Shown: positions 45,211-54,614 of the stretch, piece after piece
How positions within the stretch are numbered: position 1 is the stretch's first letter
How the letters are laid out: every line of letters begins with the position of its first letter
From: Exiguobacterium artemiae 255-15
Lineage (GTDB): Bacteria; Bacillota; Bacilli; Exiguobacteriales; Exiguobacteriaceae
Direction of reading: 5' to 3'
NCBI RefSeq assembly: GCF_000019905.1
Contig: NC_010556.1
Location: 2,940,001 to 3,004,000, forward strand
Length of the DNA: 64,000 nucleotides
Program-made: the position numbers and the translations under genes
Notes under the pieces: model-generated
Told to the model about the DNA's origin: nothing
Database searches by the model: none
The model's input: the letters and a program-made list of their open reading frames with translations, nothing else

Positions 45211-45774
45211 ATGTCTTTAATCGGAAGTGAAGTAAAACCATTCAGTGCATCAGCATTCCACAACGGAGAGTTCGTCGATCTTACAGATGCCAACCTTCGT
45301 GGAAAATGGAGTGTCGTTTGTTTCTACCCAGCAGACTTTACATTCGTTTGCCCGACTGAGCTCGAAGATCTTCAAAACCAATACGCAACACTCAAAGCGC
45401 TTGACGTTGAAGTTTACTCGGTTTCAACAGATACGCACTTTACACATAAAGCATGGCACGAAACTTCAGAAACAATCGGTAAAATCGAGTACGTCATGAT
45501 TGGTGACCCGTCACACGTCATCTCACGTAACTTCGAAGTCTTAAACGAGCAAGACGGACTTGCAGACCGCGGGACGTTCATCATCGATCCAGACGGTGTC
45601 ATCCAAACAGTTGAAATCAACGCTGGCGGAATCGGCCGTGACGCAAGCACACTCGTCAACAAAATCAAAGCAGCACAATACGTACGCAACAACCCAGGCG
45701 AAGTTTGCCCAGCGAAATGGGAAGAAGGTTCTGCAACACTTACACCGAGCCTTGACCTCGTCGGAAAAATTTAA
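45211..45774 (+). CDS. ahpC: Alkyl hydroperoxide reductase C (typical 2-Cys peroxiredoxin)
   Basis: 187 aa. The peroxidatic cysteine is in [13 protein letters not shown] near residue 47 and the resolving cysteine in GEVCPAKW near residue 166. AhpC reduces organic peroxides and H2O2 and is recycled by AhpF, encoded 14 nt downstream. AT-optimised codons suggest high expression. The ribosome site is AGGAGG. Confidence 0.97.
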   Translation: MSLIGSEVKPFSASAFHNGEFVDLTDANLRGKWSVVCFYPADFTFVCPTELEDLQNQYATLKALDVEVYSVSTDTHFTHKAWHETSETIGKIEYVMIGDPSHVISRNFEVLNEQDGLADRGTFIIDPDGVIQTVEINAGGIGRDASTLVNKIKAAQYVRNNPGEVCPAKWEEGSATLTPSLDLVGKI

Positions 45775-45788
45775 GGAGCGGATTTGAG

Positions 45789-47318
45789 ATGGCTTTAGCA
45801 GCAGATATTAAAGCACAACTCGCTCAATACCTCGATTTATTGGAAGGAGATCTTGTCCTCGCGGTCAGCGCCGGGACAGACTCCGTTTCTCTTGAGATGA
45901 GCGAGCTCGTCGAAGAAATCGCGAGCATGTCAACACGCATCAGCATCGAACAGGCTGCCTTGCCGCGGACACCAAGCTTCAGCGTCAACCGTGTCGGGGA
46001 AGAGAGCGGCATTACATTTGCCGGGATTCCACTCGGTCACGAGTTCACGTCCCTCGTCTTGGCGTTACTCCAAGTCAGCGGTCGCGCGCCGAAAATCGAC
46101 GCCGCACTGATCGAACAGATCAAAGGTATCAAAGAAACGTATCATTTCGAATCGTACATCAGTCTCAGCTGCCACAACTGTCCGGATGTCGTTCAAGCCC
46201 TAAACGTCATGAGTGTCCTGAACCCGAACATCAGCCACACGATGATTGACGGCGGTGCCTTTAAACAGGAAGTCGAAGCAAAAGAAATCATGGCTGTCCC
46301 GACTGTCTTCGTCAACGGCGAAGCATTCGGAAACGGTCGGATGTCGCTCGAAGAGATTCTTGCGAAACTCGGCACAGGTGTCGATGCTTCAGACTTCGCG
46401 GATAAAGACCCGTACGACGTTCTTGTCGTCGGTGGCGGTCCTGCCGGTGCCAGTGCTGCGATTTATGCCGCACGTAAAGGCATCCGGACAGGAATCGTCG
46501 CAGAACGCTTTGGCGGTCAGGTCATGGATACGATGAGCATCGAGAACTTCATCAGCATGAAGTATACGGAAGGTCCGAAACTCGTGGCGAGTCTTGAAGA
46601 ACACGTCAAAGAGTACGGGATCGATGTCATGAACCTTCAACGGGCGACACGTCTTGAGAAAAAAGACCTCGTTGAGCTGGAGCTTGAAAACGGTGCGGTC
46701 TTGAAAACAAAGAGTTTGATTCTCTCAACAGGAGCACGCTGGCGCAACATCGGTGTGCCGGGCGAACTTGAATTCAAGAATAAAGGGGTTGCGTACTGTC
46801 CTCACTGTGACGGTCCACTCTTCGAAGGAAAACGTGTCGCTGTCATCGGCGGCGGGAATTCCGGTGTCGAAGCGGCCATCGATCTTGCCGGTCTTGTCAA
46901 ACATGTGACGGTGCTTGAATTTGCACCGGAACTGAAAGCGGACGCGGTCTTACAAGACCGTCTCGCGAGTCTTCCGAACGTCACGGTCGTTGCCAACGCC
47001 CAAACGAAAGAAATCACGGGTACGGATAAAGTGAACGGCATCACGTATGTCGAACGCGAAACAGGTGCTGAGCACCATGTCGAGCTCGAAGGTGTTTTCG
47101 TCCAGATTGGTCTTGTGCCAAACACAGACTGGCTCGGCGAAACTATCGAACGCAACAAGTTCGGTGAAATCCTTGTTGACCGTCATGGCGCAACGAACAT
47201 CCCGGGTGTCTTTGCAGCCGGCGACTGTACGGACAGTGCTTACAAACAGATCATCATCTCGATGGGATCAGGTGCTACTGCAGCACTCGGTGCCTTCGAT
47301 TATATGATTCGGAACTGA
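45789..47318 (+). CDS. ahpF: Alkyl hydroperoxide reductase F (NADH:peroxiredoxin reductase)
   Basis: 509 aa. Two N-terminal thioredoxin folds with the active dithiol in SLSCHNCPDVVQAL near residue 128, then a thioredoxin-reductase-like module: GGGPAGASAAIYAARKG for FAD, YCPHCDGPLFEGK for the redox cysteines, VIGGGNSGVEAA for NADH, and the C-terminal GVFAAGDCTD. It passes electrons from NADH to AhpC. Confidence 0.97.
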   Translation: MALAADIKAQLAQYLDLLEGDLVLAVSAGTDSVSLEMSELVEEIASMSTRISIEQAALPRTPSFSVNRVGEESGITFAGIPLGHEFTSLVLALLQVSGRAPKIDAALIEQIKGIKETYHFESYISLSCHNCPDVVQALNVMSVLNPNISHTMIDGGAFKQEVEAKEIMAVPTVFVNGEAFGNGRMSLEEILAKLGTGVDASDFADKDPYDVLVVGGGPAGASAAIYAARKGIRTGIVAERFGGQVMDTMSIENFISMKYTEGPKLVASLEEHVKEYGIDVMNLQRATRLEKKDLVELELENGAVLKTKSLILSTGARWRNIGVPGELEFKNKGVAYCPHCDGPLFEGKRVAVIGGGNSGVEAAIDLAGLVKHVTVLEFAPELKADAVLQDRLASLPNVTVVANAQTKEITGTDKVNGITYVERETGAEHHVELEGVFVQIGLVPNTDWLGETIERNKFGEILVDRHGATNIPGVFAAGDCTDSAYKQIIISMGSGATAALGAFDYMIRN

Positions 47319-47326
47319 TCATGGAA

Positions 47327-47354
47327 ACGTCTTGCTTCGGCAAGGCGTTTTTTT
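47327..47354 (+). terminator. Intrinsic terminator of ahpCF
   Basis: AACGTCTTGC and GCAAGGCGTT pair (one wobble) around a TTCG tetraloop, followed by eight T. Confidence 0.9.
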
Positions 47355-47392
47355 TGAGTTGAAGATGAGACGTGCGTTATAAAAGATGATTC

Positions 47393-47450
47393 TTCCCGTG
47401 CTTTTCTCGGGCAGGCGAGACCCGGGTTTTTCCCGTAGAAGTCACGGGAA
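47393..47450 (+). other. GC-rich structured element with alternative hairpins, no known class
   Basis: TTCCCGTG (47393-47400) can pair with CACGGGAA (47443-47450), enclosing a hairpin CTCGGG/CCCGGG (47406-47426). The same right arm can instead pair locally: TTCCCGT (47430-47436) with ACGGGAA (47444-47450). It lies after the ahpCF terminator and 70 nt before the promoter of the ECF gene, so it is not simply that gene's leader unless a further promoter exists. It matches no riboswitch I know. Strand is uncertain. Confidence 0.45.
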
Positions 47451-47521
47451 ATCCTCTTTTAAGTCGATGCTTTAATTAGTAAAGATTCAGATTCGAACTG
47501 ACCCCTATAAATTGTTCAAAA

Positions 47522-47578
47522 TTGACACTTTCAGCTAGTCCAGCTATCTGATAGATTGAGAGTATTCAAAATCTATCA
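47522..47578 (+). promoter_or_regulatory. Promoter of the ECF gene with an inverted repeat at the start site
   Basis: TTGACA (47522-47527), 17 nt, TATCTG (47545-47550). TGATAGATT (47549-47557) and AATCTATCA (47570-47578) form a perfect 9-bp inverted repeat with a 12-nt spacer over the expected start of transcription. It may be an operator or a 5' stem of the mRNA. Confidence 0.6.
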
Positions 47579-47595
47579 TAAAGAAGGTCTGACAC

Positions 47596-48138
47596 ATGCA
47601 AAAAGCAGCACCGTATTCAAGCACTCGTACCCGGCAACTCGTCATCACTTCAATGTCGATTGCACTTGTTTTTGTTGCTACATTTTTCATTAATATTAAA
47701 TTGCCGATCGCGGCAAACGGTGGACTCGTCCATATGGGTACAGCGATGCTGTTCCTGATCGCAATTCTCTTCGGACCCCGGACAGCAATGATTGCCGGTG
47801 CAGTTGGGATGGGACTTTTCGATATCATGTCTGGTTGGGCACTTTGGGCGCCTTTCTCCTTTGTCGGTCGCGGTTTACAAGGATTCATCGTCGGTTGGAT
47901 TGCTTGGACATATGGACGTAACGGAACAAAGCCCGGTGTCAATCTGCTTGCTATGATTGCATCGGTTCCCGCCATGCTCGCTGTCTATTATATCTGCGAA
48001 GGGATTTTGTACAGTAACTGGGTAGCTCCAGCATTATCGATTCCAGGTAACATCACACAAAACGTCGTCGGAATTCTTGTCGCGATTCCAGTCGGGATTG
48101 CCCTAAAGAAAACACGTTTCTTCCGTCAACGAGGCTGA
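47596..48138 (+). CDS. ECF transporter S component
   Basis: 180 aa with five to six membrane helices. RQLVITSMSIALVFVATFF, GGLVHMGTAMLFLIAILFGPRTAMIAGAVGMGLFDIMSGW and FSFVGRGLQGFIVG follow the S-component family around PF07155 (HmpT-like). S components bind a vitamin or its precursor and use a shared energising module encoded elsewhere. The ligand cannot be read. The start follows AAGAAGG. Alone, ended by a terminator. Confidence 0.82.
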   Translation: MQKAAPYSSTRTRQLVITSMSIALVFVATFFINIKLPIAANGGLVHMGTAMLFLIAILFGPRTAMIAGAVGMGLFDIMSGWALWAPFSFVGRGLQGFIVGWIAWTYGRNGTKPGVNLLAMIASVPAMLAVYYICEGILYSNWVAPALSIPGNITQNVVGILVAIPVGIALKKTRFFRQRG

Positions 48139-48151
48139 CTTCACACAAACA

Positions 48152-48190
48152 ACCCCGCTCTCTTCAAGAGAACGGGGTTTTGTTATTTTA
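48152..48190 (+). terminator. Terminator after the ECF gene
   Basis: AACCCCG-TCTC and GAGA-CGGGGTT form a stem with one mismatch and a TTCAA loop, followed by a T-rich stretch. mqo converges from the other side. Confidence 0.88.
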
Positions 48191-48200
48191 TATAATGTGT

Positions 48201-49694
48201 TTAACGAATCGGCTGTGCTTCCGTCAATTCGAGTGTTTTTGTTGTTTCGGCGTGGATTTGATCAAAGAGTTCCGGATTCGCGACGAGTGACGTGCCGTAC
48301 GACGGAATCATTTCTTTGATTTTCGCTTCCCAGCTAGGCAGTTGATCCGGGAAACACTTGGCCAGCACTTCCAGCATGACCGGTACAGCTGTTGAAGCGC
48401 CTGGTGACGCACCGAGCAACGCTGCAACCGAACCGTCTGCCGCACTGACGACTTCCGTTCCGAACTGAAGTGCCCCCTTGCCTTGCGGTGTATCTTTGAT
48501 GACCTGAACCCGTTGTCCGGCAACGACGACATCCCAGTCTTCCGTCTTCGCATTCGGGATGAACTCACGCAGTTCGTTCATCCGTTGTTCCGTCGACAGT
48601 AAGACCTGCTCGATCAAGTACTTCGTCAGTCCCATCTCTTTTGCTCCTGCCGCAAGCATCGTCAAGACATTGTTCGGTTTAACCGATGTGATCAAATCAA
48701 GATTCGATCCGGTTTTGAGGAACTTCGGCGAGAAGCCGGCGAACGGTCCGAATAACAATGACTTTTGACCGTCGATGTAACGTGTATCCAAGTGCGGGAC
48801 AGACATCGGCGGTGCGCCGACTTTGGCTTTCCCGTAGACTTTCGCATGGTGACGCTCGGCGATTTCCGGGTTTTTACAGACGAGGAATAAGCCGCTGACC
48901 GGGAATCCGCCAATCTGTTTCGACTCCGGAATACCTGTTTTTTGAAGTAATGGCAGACTGCCGCCACCACCGCCGATAAAGACGAACTTCGCGGTATGAT
49001 GTTCAATCCGGTTGTCGCGTTCGTTTTTGACTTTGATTTCCCAGCCGCCGTCGACCCGTTTCAAGTCTTCGACACCGTGACCGTAGTTGATTTCGACATC
49101 GAGTTGTTTCAAGTGATCAAACAGAATCCGTGTCAGTGCTCCGAAATTGACGTCCGTTCCCGAATCGATTTTAGTTGCTGCGATCGGCTCCGGTGATGTC
49201 CGGCCTTCCATAATCAATGGAATCCATTCTTTCAGTTGCTCCGGATCTTCCGAAAATTCCATCCCTTTAAACAACGGATTAGCTGATAGCGCTTCCAATC
49301 GTTTTTTCAGGAACGTGACGTTTTCCGCGCCTTCGACCATACTCATATGTGGAATCGGCATGATGAATTCTTTCGGATTCGGCAAGACTTGTTCTTTGAC
49401 GAGGTGCGACCAGAATTGGCGCGACAGCTGGAACTGTTCGTTGACCTTGACTGCCTTGCTGATGTCGATCGTTCCGTCGGCATTTTCCGTCGTATAGTTC
49501 AGTTCGCAAAGTGCTGCGTGACCTGTCCCCGCGTTATTCCATTCATTTGAACTTTCTTCCCCAGCACTCGCTAACTTCTCGAATACTTTAATCTTCATGT
49601 CTGGCGCAAGCTCTTTTAATAAGACCCCTAGTGTTGCGCTCATGACTCCGGCACCAATTAAAATAACATCTGTTTGTTTAGGCATACTGCTCAT
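48201..49694 (-). CDS. mqo: Malate:quinone oxidoreductase
   Basis: 497 aa. [23 protein letters not shown] is the FAD site; [22 protein letters not shown] and [15 protein letters not shown] are diagnostic of MQO. The protein is a membrane-associated flavoenzyme that oxidises malate to oxaloacetate and passes electrons to quinone. The start follows AGGAAGG. A cre-like site is present upstream. Confidence 0.96.
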   Translation of the reverse strand: MSSMPKQTDVILIGAGVMSATLGVLLKELAPDMKIKVFEKLASAGEESSNEWNNAGTGHAALCELNYTTENADGTIDISKAVKVNEQFQLSRQFWSHLVKEQVLPNPKEFIMPIPHMSMVEGAENVTFLKKRLEALSANPLFKGMEFSEDPEQLKEWIPLIMEGRTSPEPIAATKIDSGTDVNFGALTRILFDHLKQLDVEINYGHGVEDLKRVDGGWEIKVKNERDNRIEHHTAKFVFIGGGGGSLPLLQKTGIPESKQIGGFPVSGLFLVCKNPEIAERHHAKVYGKAKVGAPPMSVPHLDTRYIDGQKSLLFGPFAGFSPKFLKTGSNLDLITSVKPNNVLTMLAAGAKEMGLTKYLIEQVLLSTEQRMNELREFIPNAKTEDWDVVVAGQRVQVIKDTPQGKGALQFGTEVVSAADGSVAALLGASPGASTAVPVMLEVLAKCFPDQLPSWEAKIKEMIPSYGTSLVANPELFDQIHAETTKTLELTEAQPIR

Positions 49695-49740
49695 GATATC
49701 CTTCCTATCCCCGTTTGATATTATGGACCTGTCATACCAG

Positions 49741-49755
49741 TTGAAAGCGCTCGTA
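49741..49755 (-). promoter_or_regulatory. cre-like site upstream of mqo
   Basis: TTGAAAGCGCTCGTA matches the cre consensus at all but one fixed position, 47 nt before the mqo start. CcpA control of mqo would fit, but no promoter boxes were clear, so the effect is a guess. Confidence 0.5.
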
Positions 49756-49931
49756 TGACGACAACTTACCTTTCCAGTATAACCCTATCACAGGTCGTTC
49801 ATAAATTAAAATATCGGGTGTTTCCCACTAAAAATAAATCTGCTTTCCCTGAATTGAATACGCACATCCTGAGACATACTTTCAGGGAAAGCGGATATAT
49901 ACTCTTATAGAAGAAAAAGGGGGAACGATTC

Positions 49932-51445
49932 ATGGCGACACGCTGGATTTTCGGCAATCAACTCAGTCACAGCTTACCGCTTCTGACGGAAGCCGATCCG
50001 AAAGAGGACATCATCCTGATGGTCGAAGCAACGTCCCGCTCGACCTGGAAAGCGTATCATAAACAAAAACTGGTGCTGATTTTTTCAGCGATGCGTCATT
50101 TCGCAGACGAACTTCGGGACAAAGGATTTACGGTCGATTACCGGGAAGCGGACTCGTTTGACGAAGCGTGGAAGCAGCACCAAAAGACGTACCAACCGAC
50201 GCATCTCCTGTATACAGCTATCACAGACGAACCGATGCGCCGTGCCCTGCAAAAATTTCAGGATACTCTCGCGAAAACGATCACCGTCGACGTCTGTTCC
50301 GACGTTCCGCTCTTTTTATTGACGCAGGACGAAGCCATCGCACTGCTAGGGGATAAACCGTGGAAGATGGACCGCTTTTACCGGCAGCTCCGAAAACATC
50401 GCCGCTTGTTGATGAACGGAAACAAACCGATTGGAGGAAAATGGTCGTTTGATGCAGAGAATCGAAAGCCGGCGAAGGACGATGTGGATTTTAAAGCACC
50501 GATCCGATTCCGACCGGATCAGATCACGCGTGATGTCATCCACAAAGTCGAGACGACGTTTGCCGATCATCCAGTCAGCTTGAGACGTTCCACTGGCCGG
50601 TCACCCGAACAGAAGCCCAGCGCGCGCTCGCCCGGTTCATTGAAGAACAGCTAGAGACATTCGGCACTTATCAGGATGCGATGCTGACCGGAGAGGATAC
50701 GTTATCGCACTCCTTGCTCTCCTCGTCGATCAATATCGGCTTACTGTCACCGGACGAAGTCATTAAAGCCGCGGCCGCCGCACTGGAAGAACAGAACGCA
50801 CCGCTCAACGCTGTTGAAGGATTCATCCGGCAAATTCTCGGTTGGCGCGAATACATGCGGGCGGTTTATTTAAGTGAAATGCCGGGGTACGAACAGGTCA
50901 ATGTCCTCAAACACAACCGTGACTTGCCGGACTTCTTCTGGGATGGCGAAACAAAGATGACGTGTGTCGCGGAGTCGCTGCGACCTGTCATCGAAACGGC
51001 GCACAATCATCACATCCAGCGGCTGATGGTGCTCGGGAACTTTGCTAATCTGTTTGAGATTTCCCCGCAACAGACAGCAGACTGGTTCAACGAAATGTAT
51101 ATCGATGCCTATGATTGGGTCGTCCTGCCGAATGTCCTTGGCATGGCCTTGCATGCCGACGGTGGTCTCCTGTCGACGAGCCTCGGCGAACTATATCCAT
51201 AAGATGAGCGATTACTGCGGGAACTGTCCCTTTAACCAGAAGGATGCGCTTGGCGACAATGCCTGTCCCTTCAACGCCTTATACTGGGACTTCTCGCCCG
51301 GCACGAGGAACGTTTCGCCGGTAACCAACGGATGTCGATGATGTACCGGCAGTGGGCAAAACGGGATAAAAGCGATCAGCAGGCGATTCGCAAAAAAGCG
51401 ACCTCCTTGAAGAAACAGCTGGCGGATGGCAAATTTCACAGCTGA
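49932..51445 (+). pseudogene. Decayed cryptochrome/photolyase-related gene (COG3046 type)
   Basis: Three frames in order give one protein. Frame A (49932 to about 50570) starts TRWIFGNQLSH and has the nucleotide-binding half. Frame B (about 50579 to 51178) has FIRQILGWREYMRAVY and FNEMYIDAYDWVVLPNVLGMA. Frame C/D holds YIHKMSDYCGNCPF...CPFNALYWDF, whose cysteines bind the iron-sulfur cluster. A 1-nt loss lies at 50571-50578, a short deletion (about 11 nt) at 51179-51185 removes the usual KPY segment, and another 1-nt loss is at about 51293. Read across them, it ends at 51445. The intact protein is close to 500 aa and repairs UV lesions, with FAD and an Fe-S cluster. Confidence 0.85.
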
Positions 51446-51460
51446 GTATCGTCTCAACAA

Positions 51461-51507
51461 ATAAGACCCGGTTCCCTGCCTTACTTGGCGGGGAATCGGG
51501 TCTTTGT
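51461..51507. terminator. Bidirectional terminator between the photolyase remnant and the permease
   Basis: AAGACCCG-TTCCC-GCC and GGC-GGGAA-CGGGTCTT pair with two interruptions around TTACTT. Confidence 0.85.
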
Positions 51508-51523
51508 TTATTTCCTTGATGCA

Positions 51524-52891
51524 TTACGCACTGTGACGCTCTGCTTTTTGATGTTTTTTCGTCCGCAGCTGATACAGGATAAACAATCCGATGAACCAGA
51601 CCGGTGTCAGGAGCAAGGCCGGACGTGTTTCGTCCGCGACGAGCATGACGATTAAAATCAGTGTAAACAGACCGAGCACGAGGTAGTTGACGAACGGTGT
51701 CAACGGCGCTTTGAATGTTGAGGCGGCATGCAATTCCGGCTGTGTTTTCTTGTATTTCAAGTGACAGACGAGAATGACACCCCAGACCCAAATGAAACAG
51801 ATTGCACTGATCGTTGTGACGATGCTGAACGCTTGTCCCGGAAGTAATTTACTCAACAGAGCCCCACCCGAGACGACCAGCGTCGAGACGAACAACGCAT
51901 TCGCCGGCACATGATTTTTATTGAGCTTTGAAAATGATTGAGGTGCCTGTTTTTGATTCCCGAGATTATAGAGAATCCGGCTCGTTGAGAACATTCCGCT
52001 GTTACAAGCAGATGCGGCTGATGTCAGAACGACGAAGTTGATGATTCCGGCCGCGACCGGAATCCCGATCAGACTAAACGTTTTGACGAACGGGCTTTCC
52101 GTTGCGTTCAGTCCGGTCCACGGATTGATCATCAAGAGGACAAGCAAGGCACCGACGTAGAAGAACAAAATCCGTAGCGGAATTTTATTGATTGCGGACG
52201 GAATGTTCTTTTTCGGATCAGCCGTTTCGGCGGCCGAGACACCGACCAGTTCCACTCCGACATAAGCGAAGACGACCATTTGGAACGACAACAGGAATCC
52301 GGTGACACCGTTCGGGAACATCCCGCCGTGCTGCCACAAGTTCTTGACCGTGACCGGTCCTGCATCCGTATTAAAGCCGATCACGAGCAAGACGATTCCG
52401 ACACCGATCAAAGCCAAAATCGTGACGACTTTGATCAAGGCGAACCAAAACTCGAGTTCTCCAAACAGTTTGACCGTCAGGAGATTAAAGCCGAGTAAGA
52501 TCAACAGGGCGATAACGGCCGGAATCCATTGCGGGATATCAAACCAGTATTTGACGTAAACACCAACGGCGATCACGTCGGCCATCGCTGTCATGATCCA
52601 GCAGAACCAATACGTCCAGCCGGTTACGAACGCGGCGCGCGGTCCGAGATAATCTTCCGCGATATCCGTCAGGGACTGATAACCGGCTTTTGACAACAGT
52701 AACTCTCCGAGTGCCCGCATGACGAAGAAAATCGCAATCCCGACAAGCAGATAAGCAAATACGATTGACGGTCCCGCCAACTGAATCGCTTTCCCAGACC
52801 CTAAAAACAACCCTGTTCCAATCGTTCCACCAATCGCAATCAATTGGACATGACGATTCGATAAATCCCGCTTTAATCCTTGCTGTTCCAA
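51524..52891 (-). CDS. Amino acid permease under glycine control (CycA/AapA-like)
   Basis: 455 aa with 12 membrane helices. RDLSNRHVQLIAIGGTIGTGLFLGSG is the family start and FAYVGVELVGVSAAETADPKKNIP the conserved loop. This is the group that includes CycA/AapA (glycine, alanine, D-serine, D-alanine). A glycine riboswitch upstream makes glycine or alanine the most likely substrate. Ribosome site AAGGAGGAG. Confidence 0.87.
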   Translation of the reverse strand: MEQQGLKRDLSNRHVQLIAIGGTIGTGLFLGSGKAIQLAGPSIVFAYLLVGIAIFFVMRALGELLLSKAGYQSLTDIAEDYLGPRAAFVTGWTYWFCWIMTAMADVIAVGVYVKYWFDIPQWIPAVIALLILLGFNLLTVKLFGELEFWFALIKVVTILALIGVGIVLLVIGFNTDAGPVTVKNLWQHGGMFPNGVTGFLLSFQMVVFAYVGVELVGVSAAETADPKKNIPSAINKIPLRILFFYVGALLVLLMINPWTGLNATESPFVKTFSLIGIPVAAGIINFVVLTSAASACNSGMFSTSRILYNLGNQKQAPQSFSKLNKNHVPANALFVSTLVVSGGALLSKLLPGQAFSIVTTISAICFIWVWGVILVCHLKYKKTQPELHAASTFKAPLTPFVNYLVLGLFTLILIVMLVADETRPALLLTPVWFIGLFILYQLRTKKHQKAERHSA

Positions 52892-52954
52892 ACCTGAACT
52901 CCTCCTTTGATGATCTCTCTGTTTTCCCCCGGTCAGACTGTTCTGTCAGTCCAA

Positions 52955-52986
52955 CAAAAAAAGAGACTGGACGGGTGTCCAATCTC
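52955..52986 (-). terminator. Riboswitch-linked terminator of the permease
   Basis: On the minus strand GAGATTGG and CCAGTCTC pair (with wobbles) around ACACCCGT, followed by seven T. Confidence 0.85.
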
Positions 52987-53054
52987 AAAAAAATCATCAG
53001 AATAACAAATAATCATTTTCCGGTCGGCAAAGCCAACACAAAAAATAAAGATTT

Positions 53055-53163
53055 AGTACTCTTCTGTCCTTTTGCCTGAGATTGTGAACCCTTCGGCGCC
53101 GTTTACACGGTCTCTCCAGAAGCTGCTCCTGCCATAGTGTGACCCATGACAATCATAGCTTTC
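53055..53163 (-). promoter_or_regulatory. Glycine riboswitch, apparently a single aptamer
   Basis: On the minus strand TCTGGAGAGACCG, GGCGCCGAAGG and CTCAGGCAAAAGGACAGA are the core sequences of one glycine aptamer (53061-53120). The 40 nt before it form a stem (AGCTATGATTGTCATGG... ) rather than a second aptamer, which fits the singlet type with a ghost aptamer. A terminator lies 70 nt downstream. Confidence 0.92.
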
Positions 53164-53211
53164 TCTTTTTATTCGGTTACTGAGGTGACATAATCACCTG
53201 AATTGTTTCTA

Positions 53212-53240
53212 ATACTAGTAATCTTATGATTGTTTGTCAA
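53212..53240 (-). promoter_or_regulatory. Sigma-A promoter of the glycine-riboswitch permease
   Basis: TTGACA (53235-53240), 17 nt, TAGTAT (53212-53217) on the minus strand, about 45 nt before the aptamer. Confidence 0.8.
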
Positions 53241-53347
53241 CCGTTTTATTTTATTTTTTCATTTCTTCTTTCATAACGTGAAACAGGACTTTGCGTACGT
53301 TTTCCAGAAGTCTCCTACAAAGACTACAGCAGGAGGAGGAACTGATC

Positions 53348-53902
53348 GTGAAGACATATTATGTCATCCGCCATTGCGAAGCAACCGGACAAGCACATGA
53401 TGCTCCGTTGACGAAACAAGGTTACAAACAAGCAGACGCACTCACCGGTTTTTTCAAAACCATCCCAGTCGACCGGATTTTATCCAGTCCGTTCCGCCGG
53501 GCACAGGAAACGATTTTACCTGTCGCCGCTCTCCAGGATTGTCCGGTTGAAATCGAGGATCAGCTCCAAGAACGAATCCTCAGCACCTCGCCATTAAGCG
53601 ATTGGTGTTCCGCTTTACAAGAAACGTTCGTCGATTTCGATCTCCGCTTTCCCGGCGGTGAATCGAGTCGTGAAGTGATGGAGCGGATGACGTCTGTTCT
53701 GAAAGAAGCATCGTTGCATCCGGCCCGTCATACGGTGCTTGTGACACATGGAAACGCAATGGCTTTATTGTTGCACACCATCGATTCAACCTTTGGCTAC
53801 GATGACTGGCAGCAATTGCAGAACCCTGATGTGTACCGTCTCGTTCAGACTGCCGACGGGATGACCTGTGAACAGATGACGCTTCATCAAACCAAAACGT
53901 AA
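53348..53902 (+). CDS. Histidine phosphatase (phosphoglycerate mutase-like)
   Basis: 184 aa. The phosphatase motif is YYVIRHCEATGQ (RHC in place of the more common RHG); SSPFRRAQETI, FPGGESSREVMERM and VTHGNAMALLL hold the remaining catalytic residues. The substrate may be a phosphorylated sugar or a nucleotide-related compound; it cannot be told. The start is GTG at 53348, 7 nt after AGGAGGAGG. Confidence 0.85.
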   Translation: MKTYYVIRHCEATGQAHDAPLTKQGYKQADALTGFFKTIPVDRILSSPFRRAQETILPVAALQDCPVEIEDQLQERILSTSPLSDWCSALQETFVDFDLRFPGGESSREVMERMTSVLKEASLHPARHTVLVTHGNAMALLLHTIDSTFGYDDWQQLQNPDVYRLVQTADGMTCEQMTLHQTKT

Positions 53903-54141
53903 ACAAGTGACAGACATTTTTTCAAGTATTCGATAAACGCATACAATTACTTTTGATCTATTCTTTTAACTTATGGAAAACATAAGAATTATCTATTTTA
54001 CTTCCCCTTCGAACTCGACTACATTTAACGAATTGATAACAAAGTGAAGTAGTTCGAATCCCTGTCAGACAGGGATTTATCTTAAGAAAAGAAGGCGTAC
54101 ATTAGTCTACACAATCTAATCATGCACGAAAAGGGTATTTG
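53903..54141. other. Gene-free stretch with no recognised element
   Basis: AT-rich 239 bp between the phosphatase gene and the MFS remnant. A small perfect stem (CCCTGTC/GACAGGG, 54060-54074) is present. No tRNA, known riboswitch or clear promoter is seen. It could hold the lost promoter and start of the MFS gene. Confidence 0.6.
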
Positions 54142-54565
54142 ATGATGGCCGTTCTCTGGTTCGCTTATGCGACGTTCACCATGAATTGGGTCGCCGGGTC
54201 TTCCTTGACACCACAGATCACGGTCCATTTTTTCGATGACCGGACCGTCAATCCGTTGATTTCGCAACTCGTCAACTATTCGATTACGACGGCACGTGTC
54301 TTCGCGAACATCTTGGCGGCACTCATCCTGATGAAGCTCGGACCAAAAAAAAGCACCGATGCTGGCCCTGTTGTGCCTGATGATGTCAATCATCGCCACC
54401 TATCTTCTAAACTACTGGGCGTATACGGCAGCCCGGATGATCATCGGACTTGGGGGCTCGATGGTCGTCGTTTTCCTCAGCTGTTCGACGTACCTGATCT
54501 TTAGTTTCTTTTTACCGGAAACCAAACCGAAACAATCGGTTCCGGCTTCGAAAAAAACAGCCTGA
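54142..54565 (+). pseudogene. Decayed MFS transporter gene
   Basis: The 5' part reads MMAVLWFAYATFTMNWVAGSS..., then FANILAALILMKLGPKK, as in the first helices of an MFS (CynX/NimT-like) carrier. After the A8 tract (54346-54353) the frame is lost. The next frame continues APMLALLCLMMSIIATYL and ARMIIGLGGSMVVVFL. It then joins, by an internal deletion of the middle helices, to a C-terminal tail (SCSTYLIFSFFLPETKPKQ) that ends at 54565. No ribosome site or signal of function remains. Confidence 0.75.
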
Positions 54566-54567
54566 TT

Positions 54568-54614
54568 GCAAACGATCCCCAGTGTCGCACGCGACCTGGG
54601 GATCGTTTATTTTT
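54568..54614. terminator. Bidirectional terminator between the MFS remnant and the Nudix gene
   Basis: AACGATCCCCAG and CTGGGGATCGTT form a 12-bp perfect stem around an interior loop, with T-rich sequence on both sides. Confidence 0.88.

Noticed and set aside
54050-54075. TTCGAATCC resembling a tRNA T-loop
   Set aside because: The flanking bases do not form the T stem and no anticodon or acceptor arms are found upstream.
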